Of a stretch of DNA of 64,000 bases, positions 39,069-49,097 are shown one piece after another. The notes beneath the pieces were generated by a model, which was not told the DNA's origin, made no database searches, and saw only the letters and a list, made by a program, of their open reading frames with translations. The stretch lies in the NCBI RefSeq assembly GCF_000712975.1, contig NZ_JHQL01000006.1:1-64000 (forward strand). The letters run 5' to 3'. Each line of letters begins with the position of its first letter. The first letter of the stretch is position 1. The stretch is from Vreelandella neptunia (GTDB lineage: Bacteria > Pseudomonadota > Gammaproteobacteria > Pseudomonadales > Halomonadaceae). The position numbers and the translations under genes were made by a program.

Positions 39069-39404
39069 TGTGTTTCTCCCCTGGAGGTCTCGAGTGCGAT
39101 CCGCAGGACATCCTGCGGTGTCGAGTGCGGCGGTATGCCGCTGCCGGCCCATGCCGGCACCTGATGCCAAACCCTGGCATATGGCCCGGTTAGGGCCTGC
39201 ACTCTCATCGGAAGCACTGACATATTATGCAATACACCAGCGACTCCCTTACACGACGGTTTGCCGTGTCGGGGCGTTGGCCAGGTCGGGCGGTTAGCCC
39301 AAGCCCGGAAGTCCTTCGGCGGGTAAAGGCTGTCGCCTACCCTTCGCGCGGGGATTAGGGGTTGCCCGTTGGTTCCGCGCCCGCAAATCAGGAACCCACA
39401 AGAT
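39069..39404 (-). ncRNA. Candidate structured ilvI leader RNA with nine small hairpins
   Basis: From 3' to 5' on the minus-strand RNA (plus coordinates), stems are: 39101-39118 (8 bp), 39127-39141 (5), 39142-39159 (7), 39164-39180 (6), 39183-39197 (5), 39251-39269 (5), 39288-39300 (4, outer pairs to 39307), 39321-39342 (5+3) and 39371-39396 (6). The first five are nearly contiguous. Two stems share the same loop, UAACC. GAGUGC at 39204-39199 can pair with GCACUC at 39128-39123 or, alternatively, 39097-39092. TTGACA on the minus strand at 39429-39424 is a possible -35; a -10-like CATAAT at 39229-39224 is a second possible promoter. No T-tract terminator and no codon-rich leader peptide are seen. 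Confidence 0.5.
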
Positions 39405-39471
39405 TCCATTAGCGCCCTCAACCTGTCAACCTCCGATCAAGACAAACGCAACAAACGTCGCAAGAAGCCAT

Positions 39472-39503
39472 TAAAAAAGCCCCGCTAGCAGAGCTAACGG
39501 GGC
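39472..39503. terminator. clpB terminator
   Basis: An 11-bp stem GCCCCGCTAGC / GCTAACGGGGC (one wobble) with loop AGA. On the minus strand it is followed by TTTTTT, 80 bp past the clpB stop. TTTT on the plus side allows weaker reverse use. Confidence 0.88.
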
Positions 39504-39583
39504 TTTTGCCCTATTTCATTGCGCAAGCTTGTTGTTTGCGCAGCCGTACGGACGATACAAGCTTATTGATACTTGCTTGTTAA

Positions 39584-42163
39584 TTACCCAAACACTAGCT
39601 TGCCTTCATTGGCGCTGATATGAATGGTATCGCCTGGCGCATACTTGCCCGCCAATAAGTCTTGTGCCAACGGATTCTCGATACGGCTCTGGATTGCCCG
39701 CTTCAGTGGCCTTGCACCATACACCGGGTCGAAACCGACGACTGCCAGTTGTGCCATCGCATCATCGCTGATATCCAAGCTCAAATCATGCTCAGCTAAG
39801 CGCACTTTCAAACGCGCTAACTGAATACCGGCAATCGCCTGAATTTGCTCTTGACCAAGGGCGTGGAACACCACCACTTCATCAATGCGGTTAATCAATT
39901 CAGGCCGGAAATGGTTACCCACCACCTCCATCACTGCACTTTTCATTGCTTCGTAGTCGTTATCATCTCCGCCCATGCGCTGAATAATGTCCGAGCCCAT
40001 GTTAGAAGTCATTACGATCACTGTGTTGCGGAAATCGACCGTACGGCCTTGACCATCAGTTAAGCGACCATCTTCCAGCACTTGCAGCAGGATATTGAAC
40101 ACGTCCGGATGCGCTTTTTCCACTTCGTCCAGTAACAGCACCGAGTAAGGCTTACGACGTACCGCTTCAGTTAAGTAACCACCCTCTTCATAACCCACAT
40201 AGCCTGGGGGCGCACCAATCAACCGAGCCACGGAGTGCTTCTCCATAAACTCTGACATATCGATACGCACCATCGCTTCTTCTGTATCAAACAAGAAGTT
40301 AGCTAGCGACTTACATAGCTCTGTTTTACCTACCCCAGTGGGGCCGAGGAACAGGAACGAGCCGTTAGGCCGATTCGGATCAGACAGCCCGGCACGTGAG
40401 CGACGCACCGCATTCGCCACGGCTTCTACCGCTTCATGCTGGCCAATCACCCGCTCGTGCAGTGCTTCTTCCATGCGCAGCAGCTTGTCCCGTTCGCCTT
40501 CCAACATCTTGGAGACCGGAATACCGGTCCAGCGGGAAACCACCTCGGCAATCTCTTCTTCGGTCACGTTTGAGCGCAGCAGCTGGTGGCTGGCTGTATC
40601 AGCCTCGCCTTCACCCGCTTCGCTAATTTTCTTCTCCAGCGCCGGAATTTTGCCGTACTGAATTTCCGACATACGCCCTAAATCGCCCTGGCGACGCGCT
40701 TGTTCAAGGTCAATACGCGCCTGCTCAAGCTCTGCTTTGAATTGGGCTGCACCCTGAATACTGGCTTTTTCAGCTTTCCAGATTTCATCCAAGTCAGCGT
40801 ACTCACGCTCTAGCTCGTGAATCTGGTTATTCAGCGCTTCGAGGCGTTTCTTAGTGGCCTCATCGGTCTCTTTCTTAAGCGCTTCGCGCTCCATTTTCAG
40901 CTGGATTAGACGACGATCCAAACGATCCATCTCTTCAGGCTTAGAGTCCAGCTCCATGCGGATACGAGACGCCGCCTCGTCAATCAGGTCGATGGCTTTG
41001 TCGGGCAACTGCCGATCAGTGATATAGCGGGTAGAGAGCTTCGCCGCCGCAATAATCGCTGAATCGGTAATATCCACGCCGTGGTGGACTTCGTAACGCT
41101 CTTTTAAACCGCGCAGAATAGCCACCGTATCCTCTTCAGACGGCTCATCGACCAGCACCTTCTGGAAGCGGCGCTCCAGCGCGGCATCTTTTTCAATATA
41201 TTTGCGATACTCATCCAGCGTTGTTGCGCCCACACAGTGCAACTCACCACGCGCCAACGCAGGTTTAAGCATATTACCTGCATCCATCGCACCTTCGGCT
41301 TTACCTGCGCCCACCATGGTGTGCAGCTCATCAATAAACAGGATGACCCGCCCCTCTTCCTGGGAGAGCTCTTTAAGCACCGCTTTTAGGCGCTCTTCAA
41401 ACTCACCACGGAATTTAGCGCCTGCCAGCAGCGAGCCCATATCCAACGAAAGTACGCGTTTGTCTTTCAGGCCTTCGGGCACTTCGCCATTCACAATGCG
41501 CTGCGCTAAGCCTTCGACAATGGCGGTTTTCCCCACCCCTGGCTCACCGATCAGCACCGGGTTATTTTTGGTACGACGCTGCAGCACCTGAATGGTGCGG
41601 CGAATTTCATCGTCGCGGCCAATCACCGGATCCAGCTTGCCATCTAACGCACGCTGGGTAAGATCCATGGTGTATTTGTTAAGCGCTTCGCGCTGGTCTT
41701 CGGCATTGGGGTCATCGACCGTTGCACCACCGCGCAAGCTGTTGATTGCAGCTTCCAAGCCTTTCCGGTTCAGCCCCGCCTCTTTCATTAACTTGGTGAC
41801 AGCACTGTTCATTTCCAGAGCTGCTAATAGCACTAATTCGCTGGCGATAAACTGGTCGCCACGCTTCTGCGCTTCTCGGTCAGTTAAGTTGAATAGCTTG
41901 ATAAAGTCGCGGGATGGCTGTACATCTCCGTCGAACTGGCTGACTTTCGGCAAGTCATCAAGCTGCTGCTGCAAACCGTCGCGCAGACGTGAACTACTGC
42001 CCTCGGCTTTTTCAACCAGGGCTTTGATGCCAGTGTCTTTGGTATCGAGTAACGCAAGCAGTAAGTGCGCGGGATCAAGCTGATTATGGCCGTGCCCAAC
42101 GGCAAGGGATTGCGCCTCAGAAATAGCGGCCTGTAATTTGGCAGTAAATTTATCGAATCGCAT
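39584..42163 (-). CDS. clpB: ClpB disaggregase
   Basis: An AAA+ chaperone that with DnaK resolves protein aggregates. 859 residues: N-terminal Clp repeat domain ([20 protein letters not shown]), NBD1 with Walker A GEPGVGKT (about 205), a coiled-coil middle domain (about 400-530) and NBD2 with Walker A GPTGVGKT (about 605). No ClpP-loop is evident, as expected for ClpB. ATG 42163 follows CAGGAGG. A sigma-32-like promoter lies about 100 bp upstream, which fits heat-shock control, and the order clpB-pgeF-rluD matches pseudomonads. Confidence 0.97.
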   Translation of the reverse strand: MRFDKFTAKLQAAISEAQSLAVGHGHNQLDPAHLLLALLDTKDTGIKALVEKAEGSSSRLRDGLQQQLDDLPKVSQFDGDVQPSRDFIKLFNLTDREAQKRGDQFIASELVLLAALEMNSAVTKLMKEAGLNRKGLEAAINSLRGGATVDDPNAEDQREALNKYTMDLTQRALDGKLDPVIGRDDEIRRTIQVLQRRTKNNPVLIGEPGVGKTAIVEGLAQRIVNGEVPEGLKDKRVLSLDMGSLLAGAKFRGEFEERLKAVLKELSQEEGRVILFIDELHTMVGAGKAEGAMDAGNMLKPALARGELHCVGATTLDEYRKYIEKDAALERRFQKVLVDEPSEEDTVAILRGLKERYEVHHGVDITDSAIIAAAKLSTRYITDRQLPDKAIDLIDEAASRIRMELDSKPEEMDRLDRRLIQLKMEREALKKETDEATKKRLEALNNQIHELEREYADLDEIWKAEKASIQGAAQFKAELEQARIDLEQARRQGDLGRMSEIQYGKIPALEKKISEAGEGEADTASHQLLRSNVTEEEIAEVVSRWTGIPVSKMLEGERDKLLRMEEALHERVIGQHEAVEAVANAVRRSRAGLSDPNRPNGSFLFLGPTGVGKTELCKSLANFLFDTEEAMVRIDMSEFMEKHSVARLIGAPPGYVGYEEGGYLTEAVRRKPYSVLLLDEVEKAHPDVFNILLQVLEDGRLTDGQGRTVDFRNTVIVMTSNMGSDIIQRMGGDDNDYEAMKSAVMEVVGNHFRPELINRIDEVVVFHALGQEQIQAIAGIQLARLKVRLAEHDLSLDISDDAMAQLAVVGFDPVYGARPLKRAIQSRIENPLAQDLLAGKYAPGDTIHISANEGKLVFG

Positions 42164-42253
42164 GGAATTCCTCCTGGGGGTGCCGTGCGTTTGGACCCAC
42201 GGTGTTTCCCAATAACTTGTCTTTAATATGCTAAAAACGTTTAGCTTGACAAG

Positions 42254-42283
42254 TTAAATGGCGTCAGTTCCACGCATTTCAAG
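42254..42283 (-). promoter_or_regulatory. Sigma-32 heat-shock promoter of clpB
   Basis: On the minus strand CTTGAAA (42283-42277) is followed after 15 bp by CCATTT (42261-42256), close to the sigma-32 consensus CTTGAAA-N13..17-CCCCATNT. The 5' untranslated region would be about 80 nt. Confidence 0.7.
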
Positions 42284-42318
42284 AGGCGCGCAACACAAGC
42301 TTGAAGGAATCGCGCTGC

Positions 42319-43074
42319 TTAATTGATCCAGATCACACTTGCCATGCGTCCCGTATTGCCATTGTCTCGGCGGTAGGAGTAAAAACGCGACTCGCAGGCA
42401 GTGCAGAAATGGCCACCGCTGATGTGATGGAGCCCTAATGCTTCTAAACGAAAGCGCGCCAAGCGGTAAAGATCCGCCATATAGTGGCCAAGACGATAGG
42501 GGCTGTGGTCAAACGCATCAGCCGTCTCAGGGTGTACCGCAACAAAGGCACCATACACCTCTGGCCCAACCTCAAACTGAGCATTCGAAATAGCCGGGCC
42601 CAGCCATACCAACACGTCATCAGGGTCGCAATTCATAGCAGCAACGGTCGCTTCCAATACACCACCCGCCAGCCCTCGCCAGCCTGCGTGCGCAACCGCG
42701 ACTTGGGTGCCCTGGCGATTACAAAACAGCACCGGTAGGCAGTCTGCGGTTAACACCACACAGGCATAGTCGTTGCTGTTAGCAATCGCTGCGTCTGCTT
42801 CCGGTATATCGCTTTGATACGCCTGCTGGACCCGTGCGCCATGGGTTTGGTTAAGCCACAGTAGCGGTCGATCATCGCCGATTTCTTTGTGCAGCAAACG
42901 CCGACATAGCGCGACGTGATCTGCATTATCGCCTACATGGGTCGCTGGATTGAAGGCTGCAAAATCATCCTGGCTCGGCCCTGTTTCCCGAGTAGTCACA
43001 AACGCCCGCACATTCGCGGGGGCCGGCCAGTCAGGCAACAATAACGTGGGCTTTAGATCAATCGCATCGCTCAT
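42319..43074 (-). CDS. pgeF: Peptidoglycan editing factor / multicopper-oxidase-like YfiH family
   Basis: 251 residues. The family was called laccase-domain protein and has purine-nucleoside phosphorylase-like activities; in E. coli it helps keep peptidoglycan composition correct. The metal site includes His and Cys residues in LNQTHGARV, VVLTADCLPVLF and VAVAHAGWRGLAGG, the family signature. A C-terminal HFCTACESRFYSYRRD is also typical. It overlaps the stop of rluD by 4 nt, so the two are coupled. Confidence 0.92.
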   Translation of the reverse strand: MSDAIDLKPTLLLPDWPAPANVRAFVTTRETGPSQDDFAAFNPATHVGDNADHVALCRRLLHKEIGDDRPLLWLNQTHGARVQQAYQSDIPEADAAIANSNDYACVVLTADCLPVLFCNRQGTQVAVAHAGWRGLAGGVLEATVAAMNCDPDDVLVWLGPAISNAQFEVGPEVYGAFVAVHPETADAFDHSPYRLGHYMADLYRLARFRLEALGLHHISGGHFCTACESRFYSYRRDNGNTGRMASVIWIN

Positions 43075-44030
43075 CTCATGGTCTCGCTATCTTCGCGCAG
43101 GTAGTCCAACAACATCAGTAGATCATCGGGCAAATCAGCATGAAAAGTAAGCGTTTCTCCACTCACCGGATGCACAAAACTGAGCTTCCGAGCATGCAGC
43201 GCCTGACGCGGAAATTCACGTAGAATCTCTTTTAACGGCGCAGCAGCGCCCGGCGGCAACTTTGCACGACCACTATAAAGCGGATCACCAATCAGCGGGT
43301 AGCGGGCATGGGCCATATGAACACGAATTTGATGGGTACGCCCGGTTTCAAGCGTGCAACGCACATGGGTATGTGCACGAAAACGCTCTACCACGCGAAA
43401 GTGCGTTACCGCCGGTTTTCCAGATGCCGTAACTGCTTGGCGCTTACGGTCTTTTGGGTGTCGACCAATCGGCGCATCAATGGTGCTACCCGACACTGGT
43501 TTACCAATCACTACCGCATCGTACTGGCGGGAGACACTACGTGCCTGCAACTGTTCAACCAACGCCGTTTGTGCGGGCAACGTTTTTGCCACCATCATCA
43601 GGCCAGTGGTGTCTTTATCCAGACGATGTACGATCCCAGCGCGCGGCACTTCCGCCAGCGCAGCATGATGATGAAGCAGTGCATTTAACAGCGTGCCATC
43701 AGGGTTGCCCGCAGCAGGATGTACCACCATTCCAGCGGCCTTATTGATAACCATCACCGCGTCATCTTCATACACGATATCAAGCGGAATATCCTGAGCT
43801 TCGAAACGCGTATCGTCTTCGATGGTCGCTTTTAGTGCTAATGTTTCATGGCCGTGCAGCTTGGCCTTCGGCTTTACTTTAGCGCCGTCAACAGTGAGCT
43901 CACCGGCGTTGATCCACGCTTTCAACCGTTCGCGGGAATAATCGCTGAACAACTCAGCTGCGGCTTGGTCTAAACGCGCGCCTGCTAATGTCGCGGGTAC
44001 CCGCTGCGTGGCTTCAACAATACGAGACAT
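43071..44030 (-). CDS. rluD: 23S rRNA pseudouridine synthase RluD
   Basis: Makes pseudouridines in helix 69 of 23S rRNA (positions 1911, 1915 and 1917 in E. coli), important for ribosome assembly. 319 residues: an N-terminal S4 RNA-binding domain (RLDQAAAELFSDYSRERLKA), then the catalytic domain with Asp138 in AGIVHRLDKDTTGLM and GRTHQIRVHMA. The gene is divergent from bamD across 217 bp and coupled to pgeF downstream. Confidence 0.95.
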   Translation of the reverse strand: MSRIVEATQRVPATLAGARLDQAAAELFSDYSRERLKAWINAGELTVDGAKVKPKAKLHGHETLALKATIEDDTRFEAQDIPLDIVYEDDAVMVINKAAGMVVHPAAGNPDGTLLNALLHHHAALAEVPRAGIVHRLDKDTTGLMMVAKTLPAQTALVEQLQARSVSRQYDAVVIGKPVSGSTIDAPIGRHPKDRKRQAVTASGKPAVTHFRVVERFRAHTHVRCTLETGRTHQIRVHMAHARYPLIGDPLYSGRAKLPPGAAAPLKEILREFPRQALHARKLSFVHPVSGETLTFHADLPDDLLMLLDYLREDSETMR

Positions 44031-44247
44031 GAATAACCTCTTTAAGACACAAACGGCTTTTTAGGACACCAACAGCGTTGTCGCTATTTGACACTGCTTA
44101 ACTTTTCAAACGGCACTGACGTGTCGCTAAGCCTGCGTTTTGCGTCTAGGTGATTTATAGTGGGTGAACTGCGACCTATTCTACCATTTCTACTTATGGC
44201 CATCGTCGCTTTTCGGTGATTGAGGCTTGTTTGCAACGAGGATGATG

Positions 44248-45063
44248 ATGCGCGCTTTTTCCGCTGCCAACCGCTTTGGCGCCCTAGCCTTAAGCCTTGC
44301 TCTTCTGGCAGGCTGTGCCAGTAATAACGCCACCCCTGAAGAAGACGATGAATTCGAGGGTGTGCAAGAACGTGAACTCTATGAACTTGCGCGCACAGCG
44401 CTGGATAGCAACCGTTTTCCTATTGCCATTGAGCGGCTTGAAGCGCTCGATACCCGCTATCCGTTTGGCCCCCACGCCGAACAAGCCCAGCTTGAGCTGA
44501 TTTACGCCTACTACGAAAACAGCAACTGGGAAGAGGCTCGCGCTGCTGCTAGTCGCTTCATTCGCCTGCACCCTGATCACCCGCAGGTGGATTACGCCTA
44601 CTATTTACGCGGCCTTTCTGCTTGGCAAGCGGGACGATTTAGCCTTGAGCGACTGCGCCTGATTGATATCTCCAAGCGCGACTTGGGCGCCTCACGGGAC
44701 GCTTACAACGACTTCCGCGAATTAATCCAACGCTTTCCACAAAGCGAATACGCCCCTGATGCCCAACAGCGTATTGTCTATTTACGTGAATTGCTGGCCC
44801 GCCATGAACTACATGTCGCAGACTACTACCTGCGCCGTGGCGCCTTCTTAGCCGCCATTGAACGCGGCCGCTGGGTGATTGAAAACTATCCGGAGTCCAA
44901 CGCAACGCGTGATGCGTTGGCAACCATGGTAGAAGGTTATCAAGGGCTTGGTATGAAGGATCGCGCAGATGAAGTGCTTGTCGTTCTGCGAGAAAATGCA
45001 CCAGACCATGAGCAGCTACGAGGCAATCGTTTTGTACCTAAACATGACAACGCTGATAATTAA
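44248..45063 (+). CDS. bamD: Outer-membrane assembly lipoprotein BamD
   Basis: Part of the BAM complex that inserts beta-barrel proteins in the outer membrane. About 271 residues. A lipoprotein signal ends in the lipobox LLAGC; five tetratricopeptide repeats follow (for example FPIAIERLEALDTRYPFG, EARAAASRFIRLHPDHPQVD). Three successive ATGs are possible (44242, 44245, 44248); 44248 has the best distance to GAGG. Opposite to rluD, the same arrangement as in pseudomonads (old name comL). A terminator follows. Confidence 0.94.
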   Translation: MRAFSAANRFGALALSLALLAGCASNNATPEEDDEFEGVQERELYELARTALDSNRFPIAIERLEALDTRYPFGPHAEQAQLELIYAYYENSNWEEARAAASRFIRLHPDHPQVDYAYYLRGLSAWQAGRFSLERLRLIDISKRDLGASRDAYNDFRELIQRFPQSEYAPDAQQRIVYLRELLARHELHVADYYLRRGAFLAAIERGRWVIENYPESNATRDALATMVEGYQGLGMKDRADEVLVVLRENAPDHEQLRGNRFVPKHDNADN

Positions 45064-45114
45064 TAGACATCTCATACAGCGCTGATGCGTATAAAGCTAT
45101 TTGACTTTTACTTT

Positions 45115-45140
45115 AAAACCACGTTTCGGCGTGGTTTTTT
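45115..45140 (+). terminator. bamD terminator
   Basis: A 9-bp stem AAAACCACG / CGTGGTTTT with a 6-nt loop and a T-run. Confidence 0.88.
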
Positions 45141-45279
45141 CTTGTTAGGAAATGCTTTTATTTAGACGTTATTCACACTCTGGCGCATCGTCAAAAGCTT
45201 AATAAATGTTGTACAAAAATTATGCAAAATGTACATTACTCCTACCTTAATAACAAAGTGCCTGCTCGGAGCTAATGGA

Positions 45280-46989
45280 ATGATCGCCTCCAAATCTCGA
45301 TTATCAAAGACGACTATCAGCACACGCCTAGCCTTCGCCTTCTCTACCTTATTGATATTACTTGTTATTTTAACAGCAATAGGTATTTATCAGGTTAATC
45401 AAATTAACCGCGGGCTCACCTCTATTAATGATGTAAATGGCGCTAAGCAGCGTTTTGCAGTTGATATGCGAGGCAGCGTTCATGACCGCGCCATTGCGCT
45501 ACGTGACATCGTTATGACGACGGATGCTAGCCGCTTAACAACACTTAATGAAGAGATGCGGCAACTGGCTGTTAATTACGATACAGCCATTGAAGGTATG
45601 CAACGAGTGATCAGTGATACAGATACAACGCCACAAGAGCAAAGTATCTTGTCTTCTATTAGCACCCAGGCCGATATAGTAGAAGCCCTTACTCAGCAAG
45701 TACTTGATGCCAGAACCTCTGATACTCTTACCCGTGCCCAAGCCATAACACTTGAGCAGGCTGGCCCTGCTTACGCTGAGTGGCTTAATCGGATTAATCA
45801 ATTTATTAATTTACAAGAGCAAATTAATAACGCTTCAACGGCGGCGGCCCGCAGCACTGCCTCTGGTTTTCAAATGCAAATGCTTGGGTTAACACTATTT
45901 GCTGTCGTGATTGGGGGAGCCATTGCGCTGTTTTTATCACGCCAACTGCTGCGCGAACTCGGTGCAGAACCTTACGAAGTGAAGGCCTTTGCAGAAGCTA
46001 TTGGTCGCGGTGAGCTGACCAATCAGCCAACTCTTAAAGCAGGCGACACTCGTAGCATCATGGCATCGCAGGTTGCCATGTCAAAACAGTTACAATCCAT
46101 TGTGGCGCAAGTTCGCTCTTCAGCAGACGCCGTAGCTTCTAATAGCGAACAAATTGCCGAAGGGAATAACGATCTCTCTTCACGTACCGAGCAGCAAGCC
46201 AGTGCATTAGCAGAAACAGCATCAGCGATGGAGCAGCTCAATAGTACGGTCAAGCTCAACGCAGACAATTCACAACAAGCAAGCCAGGAAGCGGCCAGCG
46301 CTTCGAAAACAGCTACTGAAGGCGGCGAAGCTGTACGTCAGGTAGTGACGACCATGAACGAGCTCAATAAAAGCTCACAAGAAATTGCCGGCATTATATC
46401 CACCATCGATGCTATCGCTTTTCAAACCAACATTCTTGCGTTAAACGCGTCTGTAGAAGCTGCCCGTGCTGGCGAGCATGGCCGAGGGTTCGCAGTAGTG
46501 GCAGAAGAAGTACGGAATCTTGCTCAACGCAGCGCTGATGCCGCCCGTGAAATAAACGACCTGATTTCTAATAACTTAGAGCGTGTTAATAACGGTAACG
46601 CGCGGGCAGAGGAAGCCAGTCGATCAACTGAAAATATCGTAGCTGCTATTGGGCGAGTTACCAGAATTATGCAGGAAATTAGCCATGCCAGCGCCGAACA
46701 AAGCACCGGTGTTCAAGAGGTTGGCCAAGCGATCACTGAGATGGATCAAGTAACCCAGCAGAACGCTGCACTAGTAGAGGAGAGCGCTAATGCTGCGAAT
46801 CATCTGCGCCAGAACGCTCATCAACTGCTAGACGCCATGAGCGTTTTCAAACTGCCCGCTGGTCAACAGCACACTTATATGCAAGCAGTGGTAAGCCGCG
46901 GTAGAACGCAAGACCCAACGGCGCATAACGCTCCTAATATACCCGTTTTGAAGCGCCAGACCGCCGAGTCTTCTTGGGACAGTTTTTAA
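45280..46989 (+). CDS. Methyl-accepting chemotaxis protein
   Basis: 569 residues. TM1 lies at about 14-36, a periplasmic four-helix-bundle sensor of about 150 residues follows, TM2 is near 205-230, then a HAMP domain. The signalling domain has the conserved hairpin tip AFQTNILALNASVEAARAGE and RGFAVVAEEVRNLAQRSA. The C terminus ends SSWDSF, which fits the xWxxF-type pentapeptide that recruits CheR/CheB in Tsr- and Tar-like receptors. The ligand is unknown. ATG 45280 has GGAG upstream. It sits between bamD and nadE, where pseudomonads have PP0621 and pilS/pilR. Confidence 0.93.
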   Translation: MIASKSRLSKTTISTRLAFAFSTLLILLVILTAIGIYQVNQINRGLTSINDVNGAKQRFAVDMRGSVHDRAIALRDIVMTTDASRLTTLNEEMRQLAVNYDTAIEGMQRVISDTDTTPQEQSILSSISTQADIVEALTQQVLDARTSDTLTRAQAITLEQAGPAYAEWLNRINQFINLQEQINNASTAAARSTASGFQMQMLGLTLFAVVIGGAIALFLSRQLLRELGAEPYEVKAFAEAIGRGELTNQPTLKAGDTRSIMASQVAMSKQLQSIVAQVRSSADAVASNSEQIAEGNNDLSSRTEQQASALAETASAMEQLNSTVKLNADNSQQASQEAASASKTATEGGEAVRQVVTTMNELNKSSQEIAGIISTIDAIAFQTNILALNASVEAARAGEHGRGFAVVAEEVRNLAQRSADAAREINDLISNNLERVNNGNARAEEASRSTENIVAAIGRVTRIMQEISHASAEQSTGVQEVGQAITEMDQVTQQNAALVEESANAANHLRQNAHQLLDAMSVFKLPAGQQHTYMQAVVSRGRTQDPTAHNAPNIPVLKRQTAESSWDSF

Positions 46990-47013
46990 GCAATTTGAGC
47001 AGAAACTGGCGCC

Positions 47014-48648
47014 TTAATCGCCTGGCTGCCAACCATTCACAATCGGGTAACGTCGGTCACGCCCAAACCCCCGGGGCGTGACCCGCACTCCAACAGGGGC
47101 TTGGCGGCGCTTATATTCACAGCGGTCAACCAGCTTCACCACTTTGTAAACATCTTCCTCATCAAACCCAGCGGCGATAATCGCTTCAGCACTCATATCA
47201 CCTTCAATGTAGCTCACTAGAATGGCGTCTAGCACGTCGTAATCAGGCAAGGAGTCACTATCTTGCTGGTCGGGAGCCAGCTCTGCACTGGGTGGGCGCT
47301 CAATCACCCGTTCAGGAATAGCCAGAGACTGGGTGTTGCGCCAGCGAGCCAAACGGTACACCCAGGTTTTATAAACGTCTTTAATAGCATTATAACCACC
47401 CACCATATCGCCATAGAGCGTGGCGTAACCCACCGCCATTTCGCTTTTATTACCGGTGGTCAACACCATGAGACCTTTCTTGTTGGAAATCGCCATTAAC
47501 AGAACACCGCGACAGCGCGACTGCAGATTCTCTTCGGTGGTGTCCCGCTCAGTGCCAGCAAAGCTTTCCGCTAACGTGCCCATAAACGCGTCGACCATCG
47601 GCTCGATGGGCATTACGTCATAATGAACGCCCAATATGTCAGCCTGTTCGGCAGCGTCCTGTTTCGAAATATCTGCCGTATAGTGGTAGGGCATCATCAC
47701 CGCCTGAACCCGCTGCGGGCCGAGTGCATCAACGGCAATAGCCAGAGAAAGTGCCGAATCAATACCTCCAGAAAGCCCCAGCACAACGCCTTTGAAACCG
47801 CTTTTGTTGACGTAATCCCGTAGTCCTGTGACTAGGGCGCAATACAGGCTCTCTTCCGGCGAAGTATCCGGCTCAATTTCACCCGCCTGAGGCTCCCAGG
47901 TATCAGCATTTTTTTGCAGTAACTGAACCGGCATTAAGCCTGCCTGCCAGTAAGGAGCCAGCACTTTGAGTTCGCCTTGGGCATCCACACAGCTAGAGCC
48001 GCCATCGAAAACCAGTTCATCCTGACCACCGATGGTGTTCACGTATACAATCGGGCGACTCACCTCCTGGGCGCGCAGCGCTAACAGGCGCAGACGCTCG
48101 TTGGGCTTATCCTGATGATAGGGAGAGGCGTTTAAGCTGATCAGCACTTCTGCACCGGCTTCACGGGCAGCATTGACAGGCGCTCCTTCCCAGAGATCTT
48201 CACAAATCAGCAGCCCTAGCTTGGCACCTTTGTGCTCATACACTAATGGCTGGGTACCCGGCGTAAAGTAGCGCTGCTCGTCAAACACCTGATAATTAGG
48301 CAGCGCCTGCTTGGCGTATTCTGCTTCCCATTGGCCGTTGTACAGTACACCTGCTAGGTTGTAGCGCTCCCCTTCACGTACGCCGGGGTAGCCAATAATC
48401 ACCAGCACATCCCGGGAGATTTTTTCTGCCATTTTAGCCCGCGCTTCACGTAAGCGAGCTTCCATCGATGGGCGAAGCAGCAAATCCTCCGGCGGGTAGC
48501 CTGACAAGAAAAGCTCTGGGAAGACAACAATATCCGCCCCATGTTCGATCCTCGCTTCGCGCACCGCTTCAATGGCGCGTGCAGCATTGCCGGGAATATC
48601 TCCCACTAGAGGGTCGAGTTGGGCCATTACCAGCGTTAAGTCTTGCAT
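47014..48648 (-). CDS. nadE: Glutamine-dependent NAD+ synthetase
   Basis: Last step of NAD synthesis: amidates deamido-NAD with ATP and glutamine. 544 residues. N-terminal nitrilase/glutaminase domain with the triad E45, K113 and C149 (FPELFLSG, AKQALPNY, LLICEDLWEG); C-terminal synthetase domain with the PP-loop SGGIDS at 293-298 (LGLSGGIDSALSLAIA). The two-domain form takes nitrogen from glutamine rather than free ammonia. It converges with the chemoreceptor (24 bp apart) and is divergent from the PP0621 gene. Confidence 0.95.
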   Translation of the reverse strand: MQDLTLVMAQLDPLVGDIPGNAARAIEAVREARIEHGADIVVFPELFLSGYPPEDLLLRPSMEARLREARAKMAEKISRDVLVIIGYPGVREGERYNLAGVLYNGQWEAEYAKQALPNYQVFDEQRYFTPGTQPLVYEHKGAKLGLLICEDLWEGAPVNAAREAGAEVLISLNASPYHQDKPNERLRLLALRAQEVSRPIVYVNTIGGQDELVFDGGSSCVDAQGELKVLAPYWQAGLMPVQLLQKNADTWEPQAGEIEPDTSPEESLYCALVTGLRDYVNKSGFKGVVLGLSGGIDSALSLAIAVDALGPQRVQAVMMPYHYTADISKQDAAEQADILGVHYDVMPIEPMVDAFMGTLAESFAGTERDTTEENLQSRCRGVLLMAISNKKGLMVLTTGNKSEMAVGYATLYGDMVGGYNAIKDVYKTWVYRLARWRNTQSLAIPERVIERPPSAELAPDQQDSDSLPDYDVLDAILVSYIEGDMSAEAIIAAGFDEEDVYKVVKLVDRCEYKRRQAPVGVRVTPRGFGRDRRYPIVNGWQPGD

Positions 48649-48793
48649 GGGCGTTAAAATCTCTTGAGAATCTTTGGAATACGTTGCCGTTTACCTAAAT
48701 ACATTGTCCCGCAAGGACTGCCAACAGGCAAAGGTTAGGCGGCACTCATGCTATTCTAGCGATTATTACATCCCACCATGGGAGTCATAGAGG

Positions 48794-49069
48794 ATGAACC
48801 TTTTGATCATTCGGCTGATTATTTTTGCCGTGCTGTTCTATGTGGGCCTGAAGCTTTATGGCCTCTACCGAGAGCGCAGACTTACCCACCAAGAGAGCGA
48901 ACCAAAACGCCATGAAGGCGGCCAGATGGTGCGCTGCCGTTGGTGCGACGTACATGTTCCAGAAGAGGAAGCCCTGCGCGCAAGCGAACAGTGGTTTTGT
49001 TCAAGCGCTCATCGCGATCGGTATTTGCAAGAGCAACAAGACAAGCAGAAACGTGATGAGCAACGCTAA
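48794..49069 (+). CDS. PP0621-family small membrane protein
   Basis: 91 residues: one N-terminal membrane helix (LLIIRLIIFAVLFYVGLKLY), a basic linker, then a small MVRCRWCDVHVPEEEAL module with CxxC and later WFCSSAHRDRYL, likely a zinc-binding fold. Family recognised by this order of features, known as PP0621; function unknown. In pseudomonads the gene lies next to bamD and the pilus regulators. ATG 48794 follows GGGAG. Confidence 0.75.
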   Translation: MNLLIIRLIIFAVLFYVGLKLYGLYRERRLTHQESEPKRHEGGQMVRCRWCDVHVPEEEALRASEQWFCSSAHRDRYLQEQQDKQKRDEQR

Positions 49070-49097
49070 CCATAGACGATCTCCATCATTCACTATG

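Noticed and set aside
39069..39404. RNase P RNA, tmRNA, 6S RNA or SRP RNA
   Set aside because: None of their hallmark conserved segments is visible; the RNA hypothesis is kept as an unclassified leader.
39069..39404. Classical ilv leader-peptide attenuator
   Set aside because: No short ORF rich in Ile, Leu and Val codons and no T-run terminator just before ilvI.
41592..42083. 163-codon antisense frame in clpB
   Set aside because: Low-complexity Ser/Arg-rich shadow of clpB.
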